NCBI GenBank assembly: GCA_009193035.1 | Contig: SWDT01000686.1 | Span: 84,494-148,493 of the forward strand | Direction of reading: 5' to 3' | DNA from: Halicephalobus mephisto | Lineage: Eukaryota > Nematoda > Chromadorea > Rhabditida > Panagrolaimidae | Length of the DNA stretch: 64,000 nucleotides | In this document: in pieces, positions 10,401 to 20,290 of the stretch | Numbering within the stretch: the stretch's first letter is position 1 | Layout of the letters: each line of letters begins with the position of its first letter | Program-made: the position numbers and the translations under genes | The notes under the pieces: generated by a model | Told to the model about the DNA's origin: nothing | The model's database searches: none | What the model saw: only the letters and a program-made list of their open reading frames with translations

Positions 10401-11720
10401 AAACTCTTGCCGTACTTCCGTCGTAAGGAAGATGTGTCAATCGTAGACGACACCTTGCTCATTGGTGAACGTGTAGCTGTCCCAAAGAGACTAATTTCCG
10501 AAGTTCTCTCACAACTTCACAAGGGCCATCCCGGAATCAGACGAATGAAACAACTGGCCCGCAACTACGTCTTCTGGCCCAAGATGGGGGAAGATATCGA
10601 GAAATATGTACGATGCTGTGAACCATGTGCTATGGCCCAGAAGCTTCCTGTCAAGCAACCTTTGGAACCCTGGCCACCAGCAACAAGACCCATGGAACGA
10701 GTCCACTTGGATTATGCCGGACCCATCAATGGCACATATTTACTCATTATGGTCGATGCTTATAGCAAGTTTCCTGATGTTCTCCTCACAACATCAATCT
10801 CTGCTCAACGGACTGCAAATCTTTGTAAGGAACTCTTTACTCGTTTTGGCCCTCCTGAAGTTCTGGTCACTGACAACGGAACTCAATTTGCATCCCAAAT
10901 TTTTGATAAGTTCTGCTCCGACTATGGCATTTCTCACTTATTTTCCGCCGTCAATCACCCTCAATCCAACGGTCAAGCTGAAAGAATGGTGGATTCAGTG
11001 AAACGGGCTATAAAAAAATCTGGAGATCAATGGAAAGAAGCCTTATTGGATTTCCTATATAGCTATCGATACACACCATGCTCCGCCGCTCCAGATGAGA
11101 AATCGCCAGCCGAACTGTTCCTGAAGCGATCAATGAGAACCCCACTCTCTGTCTTATTGCCACCAACTAAGGACACTATTTCATATTCTCAGAATCAACA
11201 ACAGATGCGTCAACAGTTTGATCGTCATCATGGTGTTCGTGCTCGACATTTAGAAACTGGAGAAAGTGTCGTGGTACAACTAAGATATGGAGTCAGATCT
11301 ACCGCTTGTGTAGTCAATAACGAAGGTAATCTTTACACCTTAGAGCTTCCAAATGGTCAGAAGATCAAACGTCACATCAATCACATTTGGAAAGGAGGAT
11401 CCCTTCAAAAGCGAATTCGCGATACCAGTCCTGGACCGTCATTCTCGACTCCGCTTGTGAAAAGTCCGAATCCTCTAATTTCGTTATCACCGATCCCGCT
11501 TCCGGAAATGTCACACAGTAGCCCATCGTCATCAATTCCCGAATCTCATTCAAGGAAGTCAATGGGACCACTACCTCCATCAACACCTACTGCCTTACCG
11601 ATTGTGATGCCTGAACCTGTAGATCCTATGCCGCCACGTCGATCATCAAGAGCCCGACGTCCCGTCAATCGATTCATGATGGATTCAAACAAAAAGTCTT
11701 ATACTGAAGACTTATCTTAG
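7461..11720 (+). CDS. Gag-Pol polyprotein of Ty3/Gypsy element
   Basis: The polyprotein has 1,419 residues from the ATG at 7461. The open frame extends 24 codons upstream into the LTR without an ATG. A Gag-like N-terminal region is followed by two zinc knuckles (about residues 279-311; C-X2-C-X3-H-X4-C, then C-X2-C-X4-H-X4-C). Next come an aspartic protease with a DSGS active site (about 353), a reverse transcriptase with the catalytic YLDD box (641-644), and an RNase H with its Asp at about 790 and TDHRPL at about 856. The integrase has an HHCC zinc domain (about 1019-1053) and a DD35E triad (about 1083, 1139, 1175). All key residues are present. Gag and Pol share one frame with no stop or frameshift, so expression as a single polyprotein cut by its protease is inferred. 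Confidence 0.95.
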   Translation: MPMDEDVTEILQKLTTIISQLAKSNNDPTAAAPQVQSSIAVYNQLLTRIEKYEYEADGKIVPFEFWYERFKFIFIEEAKSLNNNLKTRLILDRLGTYEYHELCNFLAPRKPEEEEQEVIVAMLLERFKDRKSILRRRVDILSFHFDDSLPFPQMAAQINRNAVDFELHSLDGEQLRILMLILASSFSSSTRNERMKKMALRWLEKNPTGKFLNLVNEIEAELAVEKDIKEMENLAKIEASINAVHAIPKFRKKSTKKATFPKSRQDSLKSKKVFNSEPCKGCGGSHRRRECPYIEHTCRSCSRRGHLARVCRSKEETQAHIQSLTVGRIVTFPCHRLLFPVVINGHKIQMQQDSGSDITIIGRDLWKKLGHPKLRVSQPVRHAGGEKLATLGTFSAEVQALGKNASMDIFVASRNGLNMFGMDAIQSLDLWNCSLEHFRHASDEPLTCSVINDSPKDSLMAKFPDLFKKEPGLCNSFEAKLNLKPGVKPVQMSARHIAYSLEEPLAAELDRLQDSGVLIPVDESRWTTPIVVARRGDGRIRICGDFSTGLNAAIEDDKYPLPSVENAFSVLNGNRIFSQLDLSDAYHQLPLSEESSALTTIVTTKGIYRYVRLPFGIKTATALFQRCMDQTLAGIPGTFTYLDDILVMGRDPEEHEQHLDQVLDRLQKCGFRLNLEKCKFGLTEVKFLGLLVNAQGIRADPERTKAIAEMPCPTNVSEVRSLLGMINHYGKFVSSLHQLKHPLEQLTKKNVSFRWTPRHDKVMNRIKDVMLSPLLLEHYDPAKTLIVAADACSTGIGGVLLQRDATGREKAVYHMSQSLTEAQKNYSQLEKEALALVTAVEKFHKFVYGRRFLLQTDHRPLLALLGTENTKGLRPTTAARLKRWALRLLGYDFEIQYINTKNFGQADALSRLVKKFRKDNEEEFQVSKVELEVQQIKNEATKHFGSIFRHQLLEETAVDPVLKAVMQAHKTDWKEKPTDEKLLPYFRRKEDVSIVDDTLLIGERVAVPKRLISEVLSQLHKGHPGIRRMKQLARNYVFWPKMGEDIEKYVRCCEPCAMAQKLPVKQPLEPWPPATRPMERVHLDYAGPINGTYLLIMVDAYSKFPDVLLTTSISAQRTANLCKELFTRFGPPEVLVTDNGTQFASQIFDKFCSDYGISHLFSAVNHPQSNGQAERMVDSVKRAIKKSGDQWKEALLDFLYSYRYTPCSAAPDEKSPAELFLKRSMRTPLSVLLPPTKDTISYSQNQQQMRQQFDRHHGVRARHLETGESVVVQLRYGVRSTACVVNNEGNLYTLELPNGQKIKRHINHIWKGGSLQKRIRDTSPGPSFSTPLVKSPNPLISLSPIPLPEMSHSSPSSSIPESHSRKSMGPLPPSTPTALPIVMPEPVDPMPPRRSSRARRPVNRFMMDSNKKSYTEDLS

Positions 11721-11721
11721 T

Positions 11722-11729
11722 AAGGGAGG
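11722..11729 (+). other. polypurine tract
   Basis: AAGGGAGG abuts the right LTR and directly follows the stop codon. This is the expected primer site for plus-strand DNA synthesis. Confidence 0.85.
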
Positions 11730-11957
11730 TGTTGGGACCAGTTAGTCCCTATTTCTCATGGTTTCCCAGTGCGCGTTAACTCACGCTCGCGCGTTCTAAA
11801 TTGTAAGGGTATAAAAGCCGAAGGGTTACCCCAGATATCAGTGTGTGCATCTCCCTATTCTTACTTGTCTATTCTGGTGTCTATATTAATAAAGAATTAT
11901 TAATATCCCCTACTCGTGATCTCTAAGCTATCCCGGTTCCTCCACCAAATCCCAACA
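11730..11957 (+). repeat. right LTR
   Basis: 228 bp, no difference from the left LTR seen by eye. TATAAAAG lies at 11810-11817 and an AATAAA signal follows it. Confidence 0.95.
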
Positions 11958-11962
11958 TTCAT

Positions 11963-13360
11963 ATATGAAAATTAATCTTATAAGAGAAATATAATTTTAA
12001 GTACCCTATATACCTTTATTCAGAAATTTTCAAATTTACAATTGATGACGAAATAATCTCCAAAAAAAAATTTTAAATTTTTTTAATTTTGAAAATTCAT
12101 TTTCAAAAAATTTGTAAAAAAATATTTTAATTTAAAAATTCCTAAATTAATCCAGAAAAACTTTTTAAAAAAAATAATTTTAAAATTATCAAAATTTTAA
12201 AAAATCGAACTTTTCAAATACCGTAATTTTTATAAATTTTTAAAAAATTTGAGTCAAGACAATTTTGTAAAAATATTAATTTTTTAATTTTTACAGTAAT
12301 GTCATTAAAATTAAATTTTTGAAAAATCACGGAATTTTAATTTTTGAAATTTTGTATTTTAATCGGAAAATTTGAAAAATTCCCATTGGGACCACTTTTT
12401 AGAAAAATTATTTTCTAAATTATACAATCGTGTAATTAAAATCATCCTTACAAAATCACATAAAATTTAAATTTTACAATTTTCTGTTTCAATTAGGAAT
12501 TTCTAAAAATTCCCGTCGAGATTATTTCGTTTTTATTTTAATTTTAATTTTAATTATTTTATTTATTTTAATTTTAATTATTTTATTTATTTTAATTTTA
12601 ATTTTTATTGTTATTATTTTAATTTTTATATTTATTTTAATTTTAATTATTTTATTTATTTTAATTTTTATTTATTTTAATCTTTAAATTTATTTATTTT
12701 TACTTATTTTATTTTCAATTTTAATATTTTTATTTTTATTAAGATTCTATAAAATTTTCTAAAATTATGAATTCTGGAAAATTTCAGAAATTCCCTTCAG
12801 GACCATTTCGTGCAAAATTTTATTTTTAATTTTTGGAACTTTTTAGAATATCTTAGAGATTTCTAAAATCTCTCAAAATAGTTTTTAAATTCCGATAAAA
12901 CTTCTGAAACTAAAAATTCTAGAATATTCTAAAAAATCAGAAAATTCCTGTCGGGACCGTTTCGTGCAAAATTTTACTTTTAAATTTTGAAACTTTTTAG
13001 AATATTTTTTTAAATTCCAATAAACTTTCTAAAATCAAGAATTCTAGAATTTTGTTTTTTTGAATTTAGAAATTCCTCTCAGGACCATTTCGGGGTGTTT
13101 TTTATTTTTGATTTCTATGATATTTGATAAATTCAAAAACTGCTCGAAATGGACAGATTCCGGTCTTGAACTTTTGTGCTTAATCGGTTCGCTCTCTAAA
13201 CCATGCAATTACCACTTGGGTTTCTAGTCAGTGAAGAACCACTCAACTGCCGGAGGGGCCGAAGTCTCTAACTCTCTTGAGCGCTCTAAAATCCCGGTCC
13301 ATTCGTTTGGACTTGACCAATGTTGTTATATTCTTCGTTTTGACAGGAATTATTGTTTCA
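11963..13360. other. AT-rich intergenic repeat sequence
   Basis: Low-complexity (ATTTTA)n sequence at about 12530-12740. Several copies of a dispersed unit contain 'gggaccgtttcgtgcaaaatttta' in whole or part (12780-13110). No gene is seen. Bases 13140-13360 are more complex and may be the promoter and leader of the next gene. GTTTCAG at about 13355-13361 could be its trans-splice or leader acceptor. Confidence 0.6.
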
Positions 13361-13422
13361 GATTTCTTGCCATTGATGAATTTCGAAGATTAATTTTCAC
13401 TAAATTTTGCGGAAGCAGAAAA

Positions 13423-16400
13423 ATGAAATTTTTAAAAATTTTATTTTTATTTTTTCCATTTTTAAACGGAATTGAACATGAATGTTATTCTTGTAGTACT
13501 TACTGTAAAACTTTGCCCAACGGCAAACTAGATCCAGAAACGTGTGATTGCGAAGGAACAACGCCGTGTCTGGGCGACCAGTGCTTCACCAAAGTCGAAA
13601 CTTTTCATGATGAATTCATCGCTATCATCCAGGTTGGATATTTTCAATTTAAAAAAATTATTTTTCTATAGAATACTGTAATAGTAAATAAGATTATTAA
13701 AATATCTATGGAAATTTTGATATATAAAATGTAATTTTAGAAAATAAACAGAGTTAAGTACCGTATATACTCTGATATAAAAATTTCTAAAACTATATTT
13801 TTTAAAAATTAAACATCTCGATAAACTTTTTTATAAGATATTGTAATGATAAATAATATTATTAAAATATCTAGGAAATTTTGATATATAAAATGTAATT
13901 TTAGAAAATAAACAGGGTTAGGTACCTTATATACTTTGATTTAGAAGTTCCTAGATTCATCCAAGACTATATTTTCAAAAAATTAATTTCGAAATCACCA
14001 TATAAGAAAACAAAATTTTAGATTACAGTAGTTTCTACCATGTTTGAGAAATTCCTTCCTAGAGTTTTTGATAAAAATATTATTTTTGATTTCCGAGATA
14101 TTAGAATTTGAATCTCGACTGGAAAATTCTAAAAAATTCCTTTCGAGAAAATTTCGTAAAAAATTTATTTCTAATTTTTGAAATAATATAATTTGGATCT
14201 CGACTGGAAAATTCTAAAAAGTTCCTTTCGAGACAATTTCGTAAAAAAATTTATTTCTAATTTTTGAAACAATGTAATTTGGATCTCGACTGGAAAATTC
14301 CAAAAAATTCTTTTCGAGACAATTTCGTAAAAAATCTATTTTTATTTTTTATAACAGCACTGTTGTTTATTTTTTCGATTTTGAATTTTTAAAGTACTTT
14401 ATTTTTTCAAAAATCCCCAGGCTGAGTTTTTTCGAAAAATTTTAGAAATTCTAGTTCTAAGTTATACTGTATTTTGTGAAGCTTGGCAATTACGGTAATT
14501 ATTGTATTTCAGAAAGGCTGTGTTTCTGGATTGCCGGTGGGACAAGAAGGATGTCATTATGCCGGTCATTCAGAATCCGTTCATTGTTACTGTAAAGGCG
14601 AAAAATGTAACAACAAATTAAAAATGGAATTTTACATGCCACAAATATTGCCTACGGTAGAATGTTGCGAGTGTTCAGAACCCCATGGAGACGAATGTTC
14701 GAACACAAAGTGCACGAGGACTTGCAGAGGAAATTATTGCCTCATCGATTTCGACGGGATTGAACAGGTCCGTTGACAGGGGATTTTTGACAGTGTTGAG
14801 ATCTGTGAAAAGATCGATCTCAAAGTCAAAAGTCGATCTCAAGACCAAAATTAAAATTTTAGTGGATCTCAAAGTCAGTTTCGAAATCATAATGAAAAGT
14901 TAAAAATCAACATTAAAATCAAAATTAAAATTAAAATCAAAGTCGACTTCAAAAGTGCTCAGACAGAAACCAGAAGTATAATAATAGTAATATTTACTAG
15001 AACAATAAGACAAGGATGGAATTTACATAATAATCTCAACAGGATACAAATAAGAATTTTACTCATTCCCTACAGTACCCCACATTCCTGATATCCAGAC
15101 TATCTCTTTAAATTCTCTCTTTTTAGTTCAGTTTTCTGTTCCAACAAAAAGCATAATTAAAATTAATTTTACAGCTTACACGCAACATGCAGATTTTATT
15201 ATGGTTTTGATTATGAGAATGACTCTGATTTCGAAATTGATGTAGAAGTCAACTTTGAAGTTATTTTTGGTTTTAATTTTTACGTCAACATTAACCTTGA
15301 AATTTACGTCGATTTTGACCTTGAAGTTGATGGCAATTTTAAAATTGACTTTGAGATTGTCTTTGGGATTGACTTTGAGGTTGACTCTGAAGTCAACTTT
15401 GAGATCAACTTTGAGATCGACTCTGAAATCAACTTTGAAATCAACCTTAAAATTGACTTTGAAATTGACTTTGAGGTTGACTTTGAGATGGGCTTTGAGG
15501 TTGACCTCTGTGGACTTTTTTGTGTAGTTGTTACTTTTAGGGTTGTGGACTTGGGGTGCCTCGATTGCAGTCTTTCATGAGAACTGACGACTTCGCCAAG
15601 TACCAGGGCCAGATGACTTGTGCTAGATATGAAGCAACCCCGGCTACAGTAGTCCATGGATGTGTTTGTACTGAGGCTTCTGGATTCTGCAACGAAGTAA
15701 ACAAATCCAGAACTTACCAACTCGAGAAAGTGATCGAAAGAAGATCGGACGATCAGAACTACTGCTATAGTCTTCATGAAAAATCGAAACAAGCTTTTGA
15801 TAAAGATGTTTTTCGAAAATCGGACACTTGTGAAGGACACTATTGCTTCATCAGCTTGACGACTTCTGAACTGGTGGTCGAAGGAGCCGATTTCGAACAG
15901 AATCCTGAGGACCAGAACAACTACATAGGCATGTCCAGACCGAGATTTGAGATCTTGGCCGGATGTCTCAAGGTCGACAACGATGAAGTAGGTTTTTTGA
16001 AGATTTTATTTAGCTTAATAAGAATGAAGAAATTTATTTCCGACGAGGCATTATGGTGGTAGTCAAGGTTATTAGGAAATTTGCGAAGATTTTCATATAT
16101 GAAAACCAATTCTAGAAAGTGGATAGAAATCCGGATACCTCATTTACTTTGATATAAAAGTTTCCGGATCCATATAGAAATACTATTTTTAAAAAACAAT
16201 TTTCGATGAAGATAGTCTGAGATTGTGATTTAAAAATATAATTCATATATGAAAACCAATTCTAGAAAGCGGATATCTCATTTACTTTGATATAAAAGTG
16301 TCCGGATCCTTCTAGGAAGAATAAGTCTAAAAAGATCAATTACGAAATCACATAACATTATCTAAAATTCAAATTTTAGGATACTTCAGTTTCTAAAAAC

Positions 16401-16927
16401 TTAAGAATTCTTGTCGATATTACTTCGTAATCTTTTCTATCTTTGTAATAGTATAACTTTTATTTATATTTACTTCTATGAGGATTCTATGGAATTTTCG
16501 AGAATCCAGTGGAGGATTCTGGAACCTTCTGGAGTTTTATAGATTTTTTAAATCCTCTCGAAACTTTCAATATATCTTCTAAAATAAAGAATTCTAAAAT
16601 TGCCGTCAAAATTACTTTGTAAAAAATTTGGTTTTCATTTTTATAATTACGCAATTTCAGAAAACTAACGTCGGATGTACGACTGAGTACTTCACTAACA
16701 GCAGTGACGTCATCAGCAAACACTGTATCTGTGAATCTCATCTGTGTAATTACTTCCATCTTCTGACCAACGAAGAAATGGCCAGACAAGTCGTTCGTCC
16801 TAAATCCAACGGAATCGAGATCCTGGAAGACGCTTCGAAACAAAGTACAACTTCCGCAAATTCTTGTCGGAGTTCCGTTTTCTCTGTTTTCTCGTTTGTA
16901 TTATCGGCTATTATTTACAGACTGTAA
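13423..16927 (+). CDS. secreted, probably GPI-anchored protein with three ET/three-finger-like Cys modules
   Basis: Exons 13423-13632, 14513-14767, 15541-15987 and 16661-16927 join with all introns in phase 0 and give 392 residues. The start ATG precedes a clear signal peptide (MKFLKILFLFFPFLNG). Three modules follow, each with a C-X-G-X-X-C-[FL] box (CLGDQCF, CRGNYCL, CEGHYCF), then a GC turn and a terminal C-X-C...C-N (CYCKGEKCN, CVCTEASGFCN, CICESHLCN). This pattern resembles the nematode ET module (Pfam PF01684) and other three-finger folds. Each module is split by an intron just before its GC motif. The C-terminus is small residues then a hydrophobic stretch (FSVFSFVLSAIIYRL), a typical GPI-addition signal. 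AATAAA lies at 16947-16952. Ligand and role are unknown. Confidence 0.82.
14956..15146. mobile_element. solo LTR-like element (family L), copy 1, in intron 2
   Basis: A 191-bp segment beginning TG and ending CCAACA, flanked on both sides by AAAAG (14951-14955 and 15147-15151), a 5-bp target duplication. Three related copies lie in the first intron of the GATA gene. It carries no ORF and fits a solo LTR, or a small non-autonomous LTR element, whose parent is absent from the window. Confidence 0.75.
15325..15515. repeat. 12-bp period minisatellite in intron
   Basis: Repeated 'gactttgaaatt'-like dodecamers in the same intron, about 15 copies. Because the period is a multiple of three, all frames stay open, which explains spurious ORFs on both strands. 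A shorter run occurs at 14800-14945. Confidence 0.85.
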
Positions 16928-17130
16928 ATCACAAATAGATATACGGAATAAATTAATTTCATATATGAAAAGTGGGGATTTCGATATATGAAAATCCGAA
17001 ATCGAACAAGTGCGAACCAGCGTCGCGCAACGTGCGAAATGCCCCAGGACCTTAAAGTGTTCTTTTTTAACTTTTTAATTTTTAAATTTTCTAAGGTTTC
17101 TATTATTGTTCCGTTCTAGATGACTGCAGC

Positions 17131-17978
17131 ATGATTCAGAAACAGTGTATATGGATCCTCAACCTACAGGCGAAGCGGGCATTCAAGTTAAATTCTTGTT
17201 CTGGAATTTTCGGGAATTTTTCGAACCATCGATCATTTGCCTCCGGTAAACCCACTAAACCTGATCCTCCTAAATCCGCCAAGTCGTCGAAGGAGATTTC
17301 CGATGTGAAGAACAATACCAGCTATCTGGACGAGATACTTATTCACCGTGAAACTGAACCTAAGACGACTGCTCAGAAAGGTTTGTTAATTTTTGTTTTT
17401 TATATATCAATTTCTGCTTTTCATATATCAATTTTCGTTTTCATATCTCGATTTTATCTTTACGTATATTAATTCTCATTTTCGTATATTAGTTTTTGGT
17501 TTACTTACCAATTTTCGGTTTTTTATCTCAATTTCTGTTTTTAGTGAAGAAGAAGGCTGAAAATACGTTCTATTACCTGGTGTTCTTTGGATCTGTTGTC
17601 GCTCTTGGAGCTCTTGGGTATTACTTCATTGAACAGTTCCTTGCGGCGGATTCTCCTCAAACAATTTATTCCCAAGCTCTCAAGATGGTTCAAGGCGATG
17701 AGCGATGTGAAGCCTTATATGGAGCCGGAATCAAGGGCTTCGGAGAGGACTCTGGACGTGGGCGAAGACGACACATTGCTCATCATCGTTATATCACAAA
17801 TGAAGGAGAAGAACGCGTCAGAGTTATGTTCCATGTCAAAGGCGACAGACACACGGGTAAGGTATTTGCGGAGGTTGCCAAGAAAGATGGAATGTGGGAT
17901 TACCGTTTCGTCTACACTGTCACGGATGACACGATTTCGAAAACTGTGATACTAGTGGACAACCGTGAAAGTCGTTAG
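17131..17978 (+). CDS. TIMM21: mitochondrial import inner membrane translocase subunit Tim21
   Basis: Exons 17131-17380 and 17545-17978 give 227 residues. Tim21 belongs to the TIM23 presequence translocase, docks it to the TOM complex and couples import to the respiratory chain. The N-terminus is basic with few acidic residues, like a presequence. One membrane segment follows (FFGSVVALGALGYYFIEQFL, about residues 95-115). The intermembrane-space Tim21 domain comes next, with the family's SPQTIYSQAL start, a KGFGE...GRGRR element, a HVKG...GKVFAEV strand pair and a DYRF near the end. A four-codon upstream ORF (17120-17134) overlaps the start as ATGA. AATAAA at 18006-18011. The next gene encodes another mitochondrial protein. 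Confidence 0.95.
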
Positions 17979-18094
17979 GAATTCTAGGATATTTGGCTTA
18001 TAAACAATAAAGTTTTCTGTTTTTGAAATTATTACCGGTGTTTATCCGATGATTATCTTTTTGACTTTTTTTGGAAAATATTTTTGTTTTCAGA
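17979..18094 (+). promoter_or_regulatory. operon intercistronic region with trans-splice site
   Basis: Only 116 bases separate the Tim21 stop from the next ATG. AATAAA at 18006-18011 is followed about 80 bases later by a U-rich tract and TTTTCAG ending at 18093, one base before ATG context. This matches the roughly 100-base spacing of nematode operons, where a downstream gene receives a spliced leader (SL2 type in rhabditids). Confidence 0.75.
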
Positions 18095-19085
18095 ATGTTG
18101 GGGAAAGCTGAAAGATCAATCGTTTCCCTCGTGAAGCCTCTGGCTACAATCCAAAGTGTGCGGTTCTATCCTGCTCGAGGTACGAAACCGAAACCAAGAC
18201 TTTTATGGGATAAACGTCATTTGGAAGAACTTACGGATGGTCAATATACTCATCTGCCCCTACGTGTTAATCGTCTAGGTGGTCGTGATCCGGATACAGG
18301 AAGGAAAGTCAATCAACACATCGGAGGCGGTGTGAAATTCGATTATTTTATGGTTGATTTTCATCGTCGTGGACCAACAGTGCCAGATGAGACCTATGAT
18401 GAAAGAGTATGTTTAATTTTTCACCGAGTTTGACAGACTATTTTTTCAGGTTTTGGAAATTCGACGTGATGCAAATCGTTCTGCTTATATTGCTCTAGTT
18501 GCTGGAGAAAAAGGAAAAAGATGGATATTAGCTACTGAAACAATGGCTGCTGGCCAGATTATTAAGACTTCGTGTTATATTCCACCGAATCCTGTTGTTG
18601 GTGTTGAAGGAAATGCTTATCCATTGGGCGCATTGAGTGTAGGAACTTTGGTTAACTGTATTGAACGTTTTCCGACGAATGATTCAGATGTTTTTGTTAT
18701 TGCTGCTGGATCTGCTGGAACTGTTGTAAGACAGCAAGGAAATTTTGTGGTTGTTAGATTACCACATAAACATGAATTTTCATTCCACAGAACATGCATG
18801 GCAACTGTTGGTCGATTGTCTCATGGGGAATTTCATGATTTAATATTTGGATCAGCTAATATGCATCGTAGATTTGGATACAAGATGTCAAGTGGATTGT
18901 GGCATAAAAAAGATGGTTATTGTGGAAGGAAAATTAGACCTTTACCACCTGTTAGAATTTTGGATACACCTGAAGAATCACCACCAAGAAATCAGAAATT
19001 TAGTTTGACTAAACGAGAATTGAATGGACTATTTGGACCGGCGGCTGCTCATCCGCTGATCACTCAAACTCAATTCAGGTTTTAG
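18095..19085 (+). CDS. MRPL2: mitochondrial large ribosomal subunit protein uL2m (MRPL2)
   Basis: Exons 18095-18406 and 18450-19085 (43-base intron, phase 0) give 315 residues. uL2 helps shape the peptidyl-transferase centre and subunit bridges. The sequence has an N-terminal basic leader, then the family core LGGRDPDTGRKV...IGGGVKFDYFMVDF. The central RNA-binding fold follows (RRDANRSAYIALV, KRWILATE, GNAYPLGAL), then the C-terminal SGLWHKKDGYCGRK. The start at 18095 is set by the TTTTCAG just upstream, not by the longer open frame that has no ATG. It is probably co-transcribed with Tim21. A polyadenylation signal is not obvious; 'aatgataaaa' at about 19109 may serve. Confidence 0.95.
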
Positions 19086-20290
19086 GTTGTTATTTTTTAG
19101 TTTTTTTAATGATAAAAATCAATTTAAAATGTGCTAGAAAGAATGATGAATTTTAAATTTTTTCAAAAACAGGTTCAGTTTTTATCAAAAGATGAAATTA
19201 TTCTAAATTTTAAATTTAATCAAAATGTTTTCTCTGATCGGCGAATTTGGTTGATTTGATTACTTTTTTTGGGATGTGAATAGAAAATTATTTTTATATT
19301 GATTTTTTATTTTTTAAATTAATTTAAAGTTTTTTTGGCAATTTTATTTTTTTTTTGAATTATAAGATGAAATTCGGACACGCTAATTTGTTTGGTTTTT
19401 GTTGTTCACTCGAGCGATAGTGACGAAAGTGATTGGGGTATTGGCGATATTTCTTTTTGATTAAATTGGTTTTTTTTGGGATGTACGATAGTTTTCAAAA
19501 AATTTCATTCTTTAGAGTATTTGGAAATTTTTTGGAATTTTAGATAATTTTTAAGTTTTAAAAAATAAGTTTTTTAAAAATTTAAATTTTTTAAATAAAT
19601 TTTAAAATAAAAAAATTTAATTTTTTTTTTAAATTTTAAATTAAAAATTTAATTTTTTTTAAATTAGTTTTAATCTTAGTTGTTATTTTAGATGATTTTA
19701 AAAATAATTATTTTTTTAAATTGAACTTTTAGGAATTTTGTTTTTTTTAAATTTCGTTGATTTTAAATTTTTTTTCTTTTTGAAATTAGTTTTTTTTGTG
19801 ATTGCCATTTTAGGTCATTTCGAAAATCAGAAAAATTAATTCTAAAAGGAAGAAAATTTAAAATCAGCGAATTTCAAAAAAAGATAAAAATCGTGAAAGA
19901 TAAAATTTTATTTTCTCAAAAAAAAATAAAATTATTTTTAAAAAATTACGATTAAAAATAATTTTAAAAAAAATAAAAAATACTTTTAAAATTTATTTTT
20001 TGTTTTTTTTTTAAATTTTTTTTATTTTTTTTCTAAAAATACCTAAAATGACAATCATAACTAAAAACTTGAATAAAAATTAATAATTTTAAAAAATAAA
20101 AAAATAATTTTAAAAATAAAAAAATAATTTTAAAAATAAAAATTAATAATTTTAAAAATAAAAAAATAATTTTAAAAAATAAAAATTAATAATTTTAAAA
20201 AATAAAAATCAATAATTTTAAAAATAAAAAAATAATTTTAAAAAATTTTTTAAATAGTTTTAAAAATTAAAAATTAAATTAGGGTTGTAA
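19086..20290. other. AT-rich intergenic sequence
   Basis: Mostly poly-A/T runs and 'aataattttaaaaataaaa' repeats (19930-20280). A short complex patch at 19365-19450 has no ORF. No gene is seen. Confidence 0.6.

Larger units (their letters stand above)
7203..11957 (+). mobile_element. Ty3/Gypsy LTR retrotransposon, apparently intact
   Basis: The element is 4,755 bp with two 228-bp LTRs (TGTT...AACA) that look identical by eye. It has a primer-binding site just inside the left LTR, one uninterrupted gag-pol frame, a polypurine tract and a 5-bp target duplication. Domain order is zinc knuckles, protease, reverse transcriptase, RNase H, integrase. Integrase downstream of RNase H is the Ty3/Gypsy order and rules out Copia. 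There is no envelope-like ORF. Identical LTRs and an open frame indicate very recent insertion. Confidence 0.96.

Noticed and set aside
12063..12720. Long A/T runs as possible origin or regulatory tract
   Set aside because: Low complexity typical of the whole window; nothing specific is visible.
15255..15840. ORFs on both strands through the intron minisatellite
   Set aside because: A 12-base repeat keeps all frames open. The amino-acid pattern (TLRLTLKS, SKSTSK) is the repeat itself, and true exon 3 occupies part of the same DNA.
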